From the NCBI GenBank assembly GCA_013396655.1, contig WBMV01007804.1, positions 1,307,291 to 1,371,290 of the forward strand: a DNA stretch of 64,000 nucleotides. The letters run 5' to 3'. Both the position numbers and the translations under genes were made by a program. Below, piece after piece: positions 1 through 11,087 of the stretch. This DNA is from Campylorhamphus procurvoides. Taxonomy: Eukaryota; Chordata; Aves; Passeriformes; Dendrocolaptidae. The notes below the pieces were generated by a model that was given only the letters and a program-made list of their open reading frames with translations, was not told the origin of the DNA and ran no database searches. The first letter of the stretch is position 1. Each line of letters opens with the position of its first letter.

Positions 1-3000
1 CATAATAACAGAGACAAGGTTCTGCCTGAAAATCAGAAAAAAAAAGAAAGCAACATCAAGTTAACAACAATTAGATAAAGAGAACAGGTTTGGGTTTTGT
101 TGTTTCGTTTTTTTTTTTCACATTCTGTACATCTGAAATAGTTTAATTGACAATGGTTTCTGTGTTGGAATAAAATAAGGACAAGTGTATATGTAGAAAT
201 CAAGCAGTTGAGCCTGGATCTCCATGTTTATTTGGTAGTCATTTGCCACAAAGTGCAGATGCAAAAATCTATGTATACGTGGAAGATACAAGTTTCCCAA
301 GTTAAAGAACTCCAAAAAGTAATTTGCTACTTCACTGTCTATTGAACTTCACATTCCATTTATTTTTTTCTTTAAGGTTAAGCAAGAGCTTAGATATTAC
401 CTTGAAGAAGGATGGACTCAAGTACGTACTACATTCTCATGGCTAGGCTTGATGATCTGAAAAGTCTTTCCCACGTAAATGATTTTATGATTCAATGCCT
501 TTTTTTCTCAATCACTTCACAGGCTGAAGTTGCAGAGAATCAGGTAAAAAATATGCAAAACATCTGGAAAAGCTACATTTCAAAAGTCCATACAAAGTCA
601 CAAGTATAAAACTGTGTGTTATAAAAAGGGAAATCATTGCTACCCAATCCACTAAACTTTATTTGCGTACAGTTCTCAAATTTACATTCTCAAACCTTCA
701 GCAACTGTCTCCTCCATAGGAGGAATTTCTAAGGTGTGAATTTCTTTTTCTTCTGTAGACAGACACGTACCACTCTGTGGTTCCATGCCCTTGTCATGCT
801 ACAGAAGGCACCACAAAGTTTGTACAGGCAGATTGCTGAGTCTTAGCAAAGCCTCACTAAATTAATTAGGATTATGAAGAGGAGTGAGCACTCTCTACAC
901 GGAACTCAGGACTGATGCTTCAGCTGTAAATCCCACCATTTTAGAACCACAGGTTCCGAGCACTATCACCAGCAGATAACCAGAATCACAGTTTTGCTTT
1001 TAAGGAGCATTTGTGTAATTTTCTGTGTTTCAAGCACTGAAATTCTAGCTGTTGTTTATTTGTCAGCTGGAACAAGACAAAAAAAGGTGCCTGTGGGGCC
1101 ATGGCTAAGATATATTCCTGTGCTGGCCTCCTCTCTAGGGTCAAATCATCAGGAAAGGATACGGAAACTTAATTCCCACTTTTACACCCCGTCTAGTTAA
1201 TTGATTGATAAAATGGACACATTATTGCTTTGATAGTCATTAGAGGTAGTTAGAGTTTGCAGGAGCTTTTATGAAAAAGTGGAAATTGCAATTTACATTC
1301 TTTCTGCATTATTTGTTTTACTCTATCGCTTTATTCTTGACTTTTTTATTCCCTGTTATATCCCCCACTCATCTTTTATTAGGGTTCTCCCTCTTCAGAA
1401 GGCTTAGAAGGAATTCCCCCCACTTTCCCATCCTCACTGCAGTCTGATGGCTGAAAGTCACAAAAGTATATTGATTTCTTCAGAGCAAATGGCCTATTGT
1501 TTACAGAGAAATTGTGTGTCCTCATGTATCTTAGCTGGGTTAAATGAGCAATCAGAGAGTTGAGTTCCAACTACAGTCCAAAGCACAGGTTTCAAGGTGC
1601 ATGATTAGACTTTCATTACCTATATTGCACAGCAAGGAGAGAGAGTCATTGCACGGAAATAATCACGCAGAGTAATTTTAGGTGGCCTTCCCTGCGCTAG
1701 TACTGTAGTGCATTTCCCTGTGGATGCTTCTACTCACTTCCTCCTACAGGTGGTTTTGCCTTTACAGCTTTTTATTTCCAATCTGCACTAGCTTTATCTA
1801 GCCAGGCAGTCTGTGTGTGGAATAGCTGTCTGGCAATTCCTCCTGTAATCCTGTTAAATCACAGCTAATACAAGTTGTCGCTCTCCTTTGACGAAATCTC
1901 CAAGCGTAACATCTTTTTCATGGCATTAGCCAGCCCAAAAGTAGTTCTGAACATATGAGCTTTTCTTGTTGACTTTTTACATACAGGTAACCATGTTTAT
2001 TAGCATGCTTGGCCTAAATGCAGGTTACTGAACAATTTTGGAAGTTATAAACATAGTTTAAAAAATTAGCATATTTCCTATCAGTTTATTTTACCCTAGA
2101 GAATTTTCTGTATACAGTAGCCATAATTTTACATAATTATTAGGAAGTAAATCCAGCAACTTGTAACACTGATTGAAATACTACTACTAATGCTGTCCTG
2201 AATCTTTGTGTGCTAGATAATAATTACCTGTATGTTATCACATAGACATACTTTGTATTTGTACATCTTAGACAGCTGTGTACAAATATGTCAATGCTAA
2301 CCCAGGAACATTCAGGGTATCTTTAATGTTGAGGACATTCTTTTAGCAAGGCAATATGGTATAACAGTTTTGAAGAGACAAGAAATAAGAAAAAGCACAA
2401 ACAACTTAAGAGAGTCAATCTTAGATCCCAGCTGGGAGGAATACGACAAGTATATACCATATACTTAGAGCATTCACTTTTCAGTTTCCTGGCAGCAGGA
2501 CCTACTATGGAGAAATGTCAGATTCCCTTTCTAAAATGCTGTTTTATCACCATGCTGCCTAACTAAGCATGGCAGGGCCCAGACTGTTGTAGTGAATGGA
2601 GTTACATCCTGCTGGCAGCTGGTCACATGTGGCGTTCCTCAGGGTTCAGTACTGGGGCCAGTTCAGTTTTGTATCTTTATCAGTGATCTGGACAATGGAA
2701 TTAAGGGCACCCTCAGCAAGTCTGTAGGTGACACCAAGCTGGGTGGGAGTGTTGATCTGCTGGAGGGTAGGAAAGCTCTGCGGAGGGATCTGGACAGGCT
2801 GGATCCATGGTCTGAGGTCCAACACGACCAACTGCCAGTTTCTGCCCTTGGGTCACAGCAACTTTATGGAGCACTACAGGCTGAGGGAAGAGTGGCTGGA
2901 AAACTACCTGGCTGAAAAGGACGTGGGGGTGCTGGCTGACAGTGGCTGATCATGAGCCAGAGTGTGCCCAGGTGGCCAAGAAGACCAGTGGCATCCTGGC

Positions 3001-4085
3001 CTGTACCAGCAACAGTGTGGGCAGCAGGACTAGGGCAGTGACTGCCCCCCTATGCTGGGCACTGGTAAGACCTCACCTTGAGTCCTGTGTTGGGCCCTCA
3101 GTACAAGAAAGGCACTGAGGTGCTGGAGCGTGATCAGAGAAGGGCAATAGAGTTGGGGAAGAGTTTGGAGCACAAGTGTGAGGAGTGGCTGAGGGAGATG
3201 GGATTGTTCGGTTTGGAGAAAAGGAGGCTCAAGGGGACCTACAGGAAATGATCCTGTTCTGCAGACAGTCTCTGTGATCCTAAATTTCATAGATTTGCCA
3301 TCTGTAAAATACCCAGCTTCTCTCCATCTCTTTATAGGAAGGACCAGAATGGAAATTTGGGCCATGGTCCTAGGAAACCAGATGGGCCCCCAGTAAGCAC
3401 CAGGTACCTGGAACAAGTCACTTTCTCTATGTTCTCCTCCATCTGCTAACTAGCAGGTATGGCATTAACCATTGTTGGCAAAGTATAACACGTTGATGAA
3501 AAACATCACAAAAAGTGTTAACAGCTTCCTTATGTAAAAGCAGGAAACAGAATATAATGAAAGTTGAATGAGGAATCTATCTCTCTTAGTGCTTGTCCAT
3601 CACAGGTTAGTTTTAAAGTCAGATGCACCCTGTATCTTGTCTTATCTACCCTCCATAAAAAAAATATAAAATTAAATGAAAAATTATAGAAGATCACTCA
3701 ACTGTGAAAATACAGGCATAATGAAGAGCAAACCTATTATTTTTACAGTATTTAATATCAAAAATTCTCTAAGAACAATGCATATTTGAAAATTATGACA
3801 CCTTTAGTCATGGGAATCTTTGAGAAACATGAAACCTCTAATGAAAACTTCAATGATATGAAGGGAAGAGAATGGGGAAAAATTGCACAGATCCAAAAAA
3901 GATTACTGATTTTTGCTAAATAGTCACTAAAGTTTCAAAAGAAGAGTCTAAAATATTGAGCCAATTGTCTTTCTATTTGGTATCATTTCTCTCCCCAGCA
4001 GTTTTCAGAACTGTCCTTTTGGGCAAGGAGGTTCACTGCAAATACAAACAATTACAAACATAAATACTGCTAAATACCAGCTTAC
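1..4085 (-). other. PIK3C2G: PIK3C2G intron (partial), downstream of the last visible exon
   Basis: This is intron sequence following the donor of exon 4086-4156. I looked on the minus strand for the next class II PI3K exon, which must begin in phase 2, and found none. A short splice-bounded stretch near 2230-2290 was tested and does not read as PI3K. The only recognisable content is the CR1 fragment at 2578-3290. The rest is AT-rich unique sequence in which I see nothing. Confidence 0.7.
2578..3290 (+). mobile_element. CR1 LINE fragment (ORF2 reverse transcriptase to near the 3' end)
   Basis: The sequence reads as the end of the CR1 reverse transcriptase and the region after it, in sense orientation. 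A 107-codon open stretch (2592-2915) contains the CR1 motif [10 protein letters not shown] followed by [10 protein letters not shown]. The catalytic box that should read ADD before TKLGG is altered to GD, so the copy is dead. The following 300 bases match the typical avian CR1 3' portion, including the lines around 'cctcaccttgagtcctgtgtt' and 'gaaaaggaggctcaagggg'. After about 3245 the match fades and jumps to a CR1-like tail. The copy is 5'-truncated, as most CR1 copies are. It lies antisense to PIK3C2G inside an intron. Confidence 0.9.
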
Positions 4086-4156
4086 CGAGTCAGTCTCAAG
4101 GCACAAGTATCTCTTAACAGCTGATTCATACAGAACCTTCTTTGGTCATCCGCACA
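4086..4156 (-). CDS. PIK3C2G: PIK3C2G coding exon 6 (after the Ras-binding domain)
   Basis: A 71-base exon bounded by a strong acceptor (pyrimidine tract ending CCACAG at 4157 and above) and a GTAAG donor at 4081-4085. It begins in phase 0, matching exon 10985-11087, which ends on a whole codon. It encodes 23 codons (residues about 372-394) plus two bases. The peptide CADDQRRFCMNQLLRDT resembles the class II gamma segment after the Ras-binding domain, an acidic start followed by a conserved NQLL. No membrane segment or catalytic residue is expected here. The next exon must start in phase 2 and lies outside the window or was not recognised. Exon call is firm from splice sites and frame; family assignment rests on the linked exons. 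Confidence 0.85.
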
Positions 4157-4418
4157 CTGTGGAAAAGAGGTGTATAGTGAGATATATAATTCTGGTAAGA
4201 AGAATGTGCACTGGAGAGATTTGCACTGTATTTTCCAAAGTCAGCATGTTCTTAAGCATGTTCAGAATGTTTTGATCTGTTTATTTGCTATCTTATCATA
4301 CCTATCTTGTACTAGGTGCTATTATACGTGTACCAGCGGGAGCAAGATTGTTCAGGAAAGGAAGCTAGCTGGACTTTGTAGAAGAGCTGTGGATTAGCTT
4401 CAGTGGGGAAATAGGATG

Positions 4419-4560
4419 TGCAGGGCAAGTAGAAATAGTGGCCAATTCCAGTGCCCCATCTACCTGGAGACATAAAAAAGGCAGACAACATTGCCTACAG
4501 CATGCATCAGTTCTGCTTGGATTTCACACAGTGGTGGGCCAAGGGAGAGATGACTCGCAG
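4419..4560 (+). pseudogene. Decayed copy of the Topors-like RING domain
   Basis: Bases 4448-4557 align with the RING-coding part of the intact gene (about 5752-5866). Shared blocks are CCAGTGCCCCATCT, then CCTGG, AAAA.GGC, GCATGCA, TTCTGCTT, CAGTGG.GGGCC and GGGAGAGA. In this copy the second zinc-binding cysteine of CPIC reads as Tyr, a stop follows within about five codons, and the later cysteines are lost, so it cannot encode a RING finger. Similarity to the intact gene can be followed weakly upstream to about 4419. Downstream, 4560-4680 shares a short block around 'gaggctttcctt' with 5450-5468, suggesting internal rearrangement. Orientation is the same as the intact gene 1.3 kb away. Confidence 0.75.
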
Positions 4561-4689
4561 AGGTAGAGGTGAGCTGCAAGGGGAAATTTCACCCTGAGGA
4601 GCTGAGAGGCTTTCCTTTGTGAGGGAACTGATACTTCTTCCATCAGCTTTTGTTGTGCCAGAAAGCAAGAAGGGATTTTATTAAGTAGG

Positions 4690-5090
4690 TCAGTAGAAGT
4701 GAAGGCCCTAGGAAAACACTGGACCCATACTTGAGGAAGATGGTCCCTTGGCACACAGGCATGCAGAAAAAGCAGAGGCATTCAATGCTTTTTTTGTCTC
4801 AGTCTTTAATATTGGTGATAGTCCTCCTCTGAGCTGTAGGAACATGACTGTGACAACAGTGACTTTCCCTTTGTGGACAAAAAAAAATTGTTAGGGGCCA
4901 GCTGCATCACTTGAATACTCAAGTCCATGAGGCCTTGGTGGGATTAATCACAGGTTATTAAAGGAGCTAGCAGACTTTATGGCAGGACCCCCGCAGTCAC
5001 ATATCAAAGGTCTTGGCAATGTGGGGAGCTCCCCACTGGCTAGAAGCTAATGAACATTGTTCCAATTTACAATAAGGGCACAGCAAAATG
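4690..5090 (+). mobile_element. CR1 LINE fragment, ORF2 reverse transcriptase region
   Basis: Read in sense, this matches the avian CR1 ORF2 segment containing the 'aggcattcaatgc' block (NAFF..VFN region) and then the RT block GLGGI..RLLKELAD (from about 4930). Stops and substitutions show it is dead. Bases 4929-5088 are repeated in the second CR1 fragment at 6322-6481, on the other side of the RING gene. A short antisense CR1-like piece (about 5125-5170, ending with the typical 'catctagtccaact') follows. Confidence 0.8.
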
Positions 5091-5643
5091 AAATCGAGTT
5101 GAGCAGAAAGGAGGAGAAAAGAATACAGTTTATTTGGTAGGGACCTGGAATGATCATCTAGTCCAACTGATGGATTATGACATCACCAATTACTTATCCA
5201 CTTGGATGATGGATCTACCTAGTGATGGATTGTGACATCATGGATGACACAGAATTCCTAGCTACTTCAATTTGGGCATCTCACTCAGTGAGCTCATGCC
5301 CCAAACTCAAGCTGAGTTTTGGAGTGGCAGGCAAGACCTTTGGTGCCGGTGCTCTCTGCAGCTCTCGATGTCATTGGAAGAATTTTCCTGGCCCTGGCAC
5401 ATTCAGGCAGCAGGGGCACCCAGGAAGGGCACTCACAGCAGTAGAGGTGGGCTGGGAGGCTTTCCTTCTCAAATGACATGGGGATTTGCTCTACTCCCCC
5501 CCATCCAGCCTTTCTCCCTTTGCTTGTGTGACACTGGCTGCTGCAGTGCTGGGGAGATGGAGCACCTTGAACATCCCAAGCAAGTGCAAGTGCCTCTCCT
5601 GCCAGACAAGCTCCAGCACTTTGCATGTTTCTCTTGACAGGAC

Positions 5644-6222
5644 ATGGCATCAGGTGCCAAAGAAGATATGGGGGAGAGCAGCTGTGCTGAAAGAGATGGC
5701 AGCCTGAGCCAGCTGCTCCAGGCAGGGCTACTGGAGGCAGCAGAAGACTCCCAGTGCCCCATCTGCCTGGGACACATGAAAAGGCCAGCCTATGTGACCT
5801 ACTGCATGCACAAATTCTGCTTTCGGTGCATCCGGCAGTGGGCCGGGGGGAGAGACAACTGCCCCGTGTGCAGGCAGCCTATGGAGAAGCTGCTCTACTG
5901 CGTGCAAGGCCACTACAAGGAGCGGGAGGTCGGCTTGTCCGCCCGCCTGCAGAGGATGGTCATGCAGGGGGCCTTCCAGCCACTGCCCGCAGCCACACTA
6001 CAGCCAGCACAGCCGGCCCATGACCAACAGCCCGTGGCTGGCAGAAGGGCGCTCCTGGGGACTGAGAGTTCCCTGAGGCAGGAAGGTGCTCCAGGGCCTT
6101 CCAACGCCCCTTCCCAGTGGGCTCCCCCATCCAGCACCTCAGATGAGACACCCCCACTGAGGGCAGGCGAGCGCCTGGCTGACCCTGCTGCTCCCCTGGA
6201 CCCAAACAGTGGCACTGAGTAG
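5644..6222 (+). CDS. Topors-like C3HC4 RING finger protein (E3 ubiquitin ligase-like), intact
   Basis: A 192-residue open frame from an ATG in good context (GACATGG) to TAG. The RING finger uses C38, C41, C54, H56, C59, C62, C73 and C76, a complete C3HC4 set. The segment CMHKFCFRCIRQW closely resembles the RING of TOPORS, so the likely role is recruiting an E2 and ubiquitylating nuclear substrates. That activity is inferred from the family. The C-terminal 100 residues are Pro/Ala/Gln-rich and probably disordered. TOPORS itself is about 1,000 residues; short Topors-like proteins of this kind are known to me from passerine birds. A splice-acceptor-like TTTCTCTTGACAG lies directly upstream of the ATG, so an untranslated 5' exon is possible. 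It is much more GC-rich than its surroundings and lies antisense in a PIK3C2G intron. An expressed gene or a young retrocopy or duplicate both fit. Confidence 0.8.
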   Translation: MASGAKEDMGESSCAERDGSLSQLLQAGLLEAAEDSQCPICLGHMKRPAYVTYCMHKFCFRCIRQWAGGRDNCPVCRQPMEKLLYCVQGHYKEREVGLSARLQRMVMQGAFQPLPAATLQPAQPAHDQQPVAGRRALLGTESSLRQEGAPGPSNAPSQWAPPSSTSDETPPLRAGERLADPAAPLDPNSGTE

Positions 6223-6256
6223 CTGCAGCCCCTCAGCACCCCCCTCTACTGCACCC

Positions 6257-6262
6257 AATAAA
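6257..6262 (+). terminator. Polyadenylation signal of the RING gene
   Basis: AATAAA lies 35 bases after the TAG stop and is followed about 20 bases later by a GT-rich stretch (TGTGTGTGGTGTG, 6284-6296), the usual downstream element. The pair supports an independent transcription unit on the plus strand. Confidence 0.75.
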
Positions 6263-6321
6263 CAGCACCGTTCTTTCCAGCACATGTGTGTGGTGTGACC
6301 AGAGAATGTTTCCAAATGCAC

Positions 6322-6481
6322 AAGGCCTTGGTGGGATTCATTCCAAAGTACTAAAGGAGCTAGCAGGTCTTATGGCAGGATCCCCTCAGCCCGCTAGCAA
6401 AGACTTAGGGAATCTGGGGAGGTCCCTGATGACTGGAAGTTAGTCAGTGTTATTCCAATTTACAAGAAGGGTACAGTGGAA
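6322..6481 (+). mobile_element. CR1 ORF2 fragment, second copy of the segment at 4929-5088
   Basis: The frame starting GGC CTT GGT GGG ATT CAT reads GLGGIHSKVLKELAGLMAG, the CR1 reverse transcriptase block also seen near 4930. Shared substitutions with that copy ('ctagcag', 'atggcagga', 'tattccaatttaca') suggest the two descend from one CR1 insertion duplicated with the RING gene. The similarity continues loosely past 6481 into a purine-rich stretch that resembles 5090-5130. Confidence 0.8.
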
Positions 6482-6594
6482 CAGAACAAAATTGGATGCA
6501 ATGGAACAGAATGGAATGCAGAGAAAAGGAGAAGAGGGGGAAGCGTGGAGGAAGGAAGGAGGAGAACGTAGTTCAGTTGGTCAAGATCGACAGT

Positions 6595-6770
6595 TTTCGA
6601 GTCCAACTACCTCACCTCTCCAGGGCTGACCAAGAATTAAAGCCCATTATGAAAGGTATTTTCCAAATGCCTCTTTCTAAGGGGCTGATAGTAATGAAGC
6701 ATCAACCACCTTTCTGGAAACCTATTTTTGGTGTTTGACCACCTGCTCTGTAGGGAATAGTTTATGCAAG
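6595..6770 (-). mobile_element. Antisense CR1-like 3' fragment
   Basis: The blocks 'gtccaact', 'gggctgacca', 'tccaaatgcctctt', 'gcatcaaccacct' and 'tgtttgaccacc' are in the order found in antisense copies of an avian CR1-type 3' region. Divergence is high. It follows the sense CR1 ORF2 fragment directly, so two insertions or a rearrangement are involved. Confidence 0.6.
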
Positions 6771-9596
6771 ACTGATAGGATCCAAAGAGGATTTGATGGG
6801 CTACAGCAACAGATGGGTGGGTGTGAATTATTTAGTATTCAAATACATATGGTTAATTATTAGATGCAAGAGTGCCAAGATACTAATATGTTTTATGACA
6901 CTAGTTAAACTACTCACTTAGTGGACATTTCTATGATGTAAAATATTCCATATTTCAAAATTTAGAAGGATCATATAGATCACAGCTCAAATTCTCCCCA
7001 GTAGAGTGCATATTATTTCACAAAAATAAACAGTAACTGCATATGTATAACTGCCTGGGACAGCTGAAGAATCTCAAAAATCTCAAAGTTTCTGCCTATT
7101 TTAGTTTTGAAAAGAACACTTTTTACATATTTTTTAATGAATTATGAGTGAAGGAATTTTTTTTCCAAGAGCCTGACTCTAAGTCTGTGACTTTCCAAAG
7201 CATTCTACAGCCAAAGCCACATGTTTTAGATGTATGCAACAACACTGTGAGCTCAGTGTAGACTATGTCAGATCCTTACATTCGGTGTGACTGTAGCAGG
7301 TTTCAGTAGAGCTGAAGAGATCTATAGAACTGGGTCCAAAGTGAAATGAACACTGCAGCTTTCAATGCACCATATCTGTCTCCTCTGCTGGGTTTTTCCT
7401 GGTCCTGAGAGACTCACTGACACTCCTGCCTGCAAACAGAACCACTCCTTTCTGTACAAGTGCCCTGTCACAAGCATGCCCTGAAGCTGGAGAAAAGCTC
7501 TCTGTCTGTGACTTATTCCACCTCAAGAGCTGCTCATGTTCTTTGCTATTATTAACACCATGAAGTAACTTCATGGCCTGAAGCGCTCAGAGCTGTGTGT
7601 TACTTTAAAGGGGTGATCAATAATTCACTTGAGGAGATCTTAAAATGTCACCCTTCTGGTTAAATCCTCTTGTAGGTTCCAAAAATTATTTGAGATAATT
7701 AATGTTTTCTAATGTCCTGAAAGCTGCTGATTTGTCTTCTAAGCTTGTTAGTTACTTGGCTGAAAGATATTATTGTTTGCTAGTAATCGTGCTGCCTGGT
7801 AATTATAACCATTTCCAAAACTTGAAACAAAAAGGATGCTCTGTCTCTGCTCCTGCCCTCCACAGTGCACTACAGTGTGTTAAACCTCGTTTAAACATTT
7901 CAAACTGCAACCGAATTGAAGGAGACTTTACACATTAATAGAACAAGAAGCATTTTTCAGTAGCACAATTTCAAGGGATAGTTAAATACAAGAAAAGGCT
8001 CCCTTCTATTTGAGGAACTACACAATCCCTGTAGAAAGCCATAAACATTTAAATAATGGAAAAACCTCTACCTTTTTATCATGATGGGCCTCTGACTTCT
8101 CTGATCTGTGATTATGCTCAGAATGTTAATGCTTACCCCATTATGTCTGGTAAAATATTAACAGTGATACTGTTTTATTTTTATCAAAATAAAAAAAAAA
8201 GCTTTTGAACTATTTGGAAATATCACTTTCTGGTTGCTTTAGTCCAAAAATCCCTTCCTAGGAGCAAGTGAGGCTCTAGTTAGGAACCCATAAGTATTCT
8301 CTGCTACTTCTTCACTACAAAGATTAATGCTTTCCTGAGATAATCAGATTGTGGATTTAACTCTGAAATAAATGGATCTCTTAGGCAGAGCACTCCCTGG
8401 ATACGGTACCTGGATAAAGTACGGATTCTATGCTGTTCCACTGAATATTTCTTCTCAACCCCCACCTATCCACCAGGAATTTAACACTTCTGACCCACTA
8501 CAACTTGTGGTTTGTGCTTAAAAGTTGCCTCTTAGATAACACATGGGTTGAAATAGAGAGTAGAACAGCTGTGTAGTCAAAACAAACCAAGTAATCATTA
8601 TTCAGTATTACTGCAACCAGTGTACACTAGACCACCATTCCACAACAGGATTATTGGATTTTCTCCACATTTGTTGTCAGTCTCAAGATTTCAACATGTG
8701 CAGAAAAATCTGCAGGATGCAGAATTCCCACTCATGTCAACAGAAGTTCTGCCTAGATGGTATAAACCCAAACTTTGATATATTTCTATAATATATAGAT
8801 AACCATATGTTCTCTGTAGAAGCTTACATAAGTTCAGTAGAAATTGAGCATCTTGCAAATTCATGTCTTAAAAGATTTTTCTTAAAGAGTGTTACTGCTG
8901 ATAAATCTCATGTGTCAAAAAAAGAAAAAGTTAAATTAAAGGTCATCCAGTAGGCTGAATGACCTGTGATTCCATGTGAAACCCCTGGGCAAATTTCCTG
9001 CTTGTAACTGCTCATCTGAAGACAATTTCCTGCGCTGAAAACCTCTTAATAGAATGCCAGCATCCCACAAAAGAAAGCAAATATTCACCTTTAAAGATGT
9101 TTCTCAGCTGAATTTACATAAGAATCATGAACATTTACTTATCGGCCAAAGTTTAAAAGGTGTCTGGTTAAAAAAAAAATAGTTGCTCATTACTTACAAG
9201 TATCTACTTATATTGGTTATTAAGCATATAGGTGAAATAATAGTAACTTGTGTGTACAGACAGATTTTTTTAATTATGCAACCTGAATTTAACAGTGTTA
9301 CGTAAGGTAAGGAAGAGTCAGGAAAGCAGCCTGCAGATGGCCTCGGTGTAGAGTTTTGCTTCCTTAGCACACAGACAAGCTTTGAAACTTCAGAAGAGAC
9401 TCCTGAACATATCATTAGTTTCCACTTTTAAAGATCTGTAGTAGTAGATGCCAACATAGAAAAGGTAAATAACTTTTCCACCATTACACATATTTACATG
9501 TGTCCATAATTACACCCAATCACCAACACTTCACTCTTCACAAGCCCCTCTTTGGCAGCTGATTAAAGTTCTCCATCTCCAAGCACAGGATGTATT

Positions 9597-9760
9597 GTCA
9601 CAGATCTAACATCAGAAAGGACTGTGATGACTATCTAATCTCAGGCACATGGTGATTTCTGCCTCAATCTTAACAACTTGCAGTTAAATGGCAAGATACC
9701 ACAGATACTTTCACCAGAGAAAACTCATTCCAGTGGTCACTGAATGTGTTCTTTTTAGTG
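9597..9760 (-). mobile_element. Very old CR1/L3-type relic, antisense
   Basis: The stretch 'atgactatctaatct', 'tgatttctgcctcaa', 'aacaacttgcagttaa' and 'cattccagtggtcactga' follows the order of an ancient amniote CR1 3' region in reverse orientation. Divergence is large and the edges are uncertain. Confidence 0.5.
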
Positions 9761-10984
9761 CTGTGATATGGGGATAGGGTGAAAAAGGACATACGAGATG
9801 GACACTTGCTCAGTCCATTCTGAAGGTATATTTAAAGGTGCACTATTTTCTCTAGACTGAAAGCAAACAGTTGGTAATTCACTGATCTGAATCGTATTTG
9901 AAGAAATGACCTGGTGATGAAAAGTTCTGTTTTCTAACTTACTTTCTTTGACAATGCTATGTCAAAGAGAATCAATAGTTTTTTAAAAATAAGTAAGTGA
10001 AAAATACTGGCAGTGAAGAATGCTGCTAATTTAAACTGGGATAGCAAATATCAGCACTATCTATATCTATCTATCAACTGGTTAAAATGTTAAATATACA
10101 TAATCAACTTCATTATAGTTCTTTTTTTAATGCTCCAGGTAAGACATGGTGTTTCACATGGGGACACATAACAAATTAAAAGAAAGCCCTTACCCCTTTT
10201 TTGCTAGACATCTGTCATCTGACCCATATATTGACAGACTTAGGCTAACAGCACACCTATGCAAAGCAGGTAATTGGCCCTATCTGTGAGCAGAGATAAC
10301 ACATTGCCAGTGAACATTGCCCAGAGCAAAGCTTCTGCTGTAGTGCAAACTTTGGGCTGGAAGTAAATCAAGGTTGCCCACTAAGAATAAAGTTAACATT
10401 CAGTAGCATAGGTCAGTGTCACTCAAGCTCAGTAATCCACTGTAAGGTTGCTTAAACTCAGTCTGAACAGCCATCTCTTTGAATTTAGAGACGATGATAA
10501 AATGTTTTCTGCAAGGACATTTCTGCGTGTGTACAAACAAGCACACACACACATATGCGTCATGCATGCACAAACACACCATCAGTGACTCTGGCTTTTA
10601 CAACCCCACTCTGGTTTTTAGTGATAATGACAAGAATCCAAATCTAATCTATTCAACACAGTAAAGAAGTTTTGCCCTTGTTATATTTCAAAATAGAAAG
10701 GCTGGTGAAAAATAAGAATTCTCTGACCACCTGAAAAAAAACAGCATTACATTCTGACAAAACAGATTCTTTTTCTGAAAAAGTAACCTTTGGTCTTTTC
10801 CAGTCGCATTCTCTACAGTAACTCACTAGACAAAAACACAGGAGCAAAGCAGAGATGCTCCCCAGTATGTTTCACCTGGAGTTCAGCAATAATATACTCA
10901 TTGTCAGGAAAGCAAACCATCTCTGGAGGAATTTTATTTCTTCAGGGATGCTGAAAGAAAGAGGATGAAAAAAAGACCACCTAC

Positions 10985-11087
10985 CGTTCTAGCCAAATTT
11001 TGCTTCACATGAGTAGTGCTGTGTAGTCGAAGCTGAATGCAGGGGGTTGCCTTGCGAAGACTTTCATGGCTGCCCAAGGTATGATCG
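10985..11087 (-). CDS. PIK3C2G: PIK3C2G coding exon 5 (end of the Ras-binding domain)
   Basis: A 103-base exon with acceptor CCAAACTGCAG (11088 upward) and donor GTAGGT (10984 downward). Its first base completes the codon left by exon 17691-17802, giving Asn. The 34 codons that follow (residues about 338-371) include the class II PI3K hallmark DHTLGSHE and later IQLRLH, with NLART at the end. The LGSHE block closes the Ras-binding-like domain in all three class II enzymes, and this exon anchors the family assignment. It ends on a complete codon, compatible with exon 4086-4156. Confidence 0.93.

Larger units (their letters stand above)
4157..10984 (-). other. PIK3C2G: PIK3C2G intron containing a nested RING gene and CR1 copies
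   Basis: A 6.8-kb intron. Its first 2.7 kb (4157-6800) holds the RING pseudocopy, the intact Topors-like gene on the opposite strand, and CR1 fragments, all listed separately. From about 6800 to 9596 I see only unique AT-rich sequence. An old CR1 relic lies at 9597-9760. From 9760 to 10984 there is a short CTAT run near 10060 and a CA run near 10540, and otherwise nothing. Confidence 0.75.

Noticed and set aside
2230..2290. Possible PIK3C2G exon on the minus strand with acceptor- and donor-like ends
   Set aside because: In the required phase the peptide does not resemble the class II PI3K segment expected after residue 394.
3030..3416. Open frame of 128 codons on the minus strand
   Set aside because: It is the antisense of the CR1 fragment at 2578-3290.
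5913..6239. Open frames on the minus strand across the RING gene
   Set aside because: They are GC-driven shadows of the C-terminal part of the RING coding sequence.
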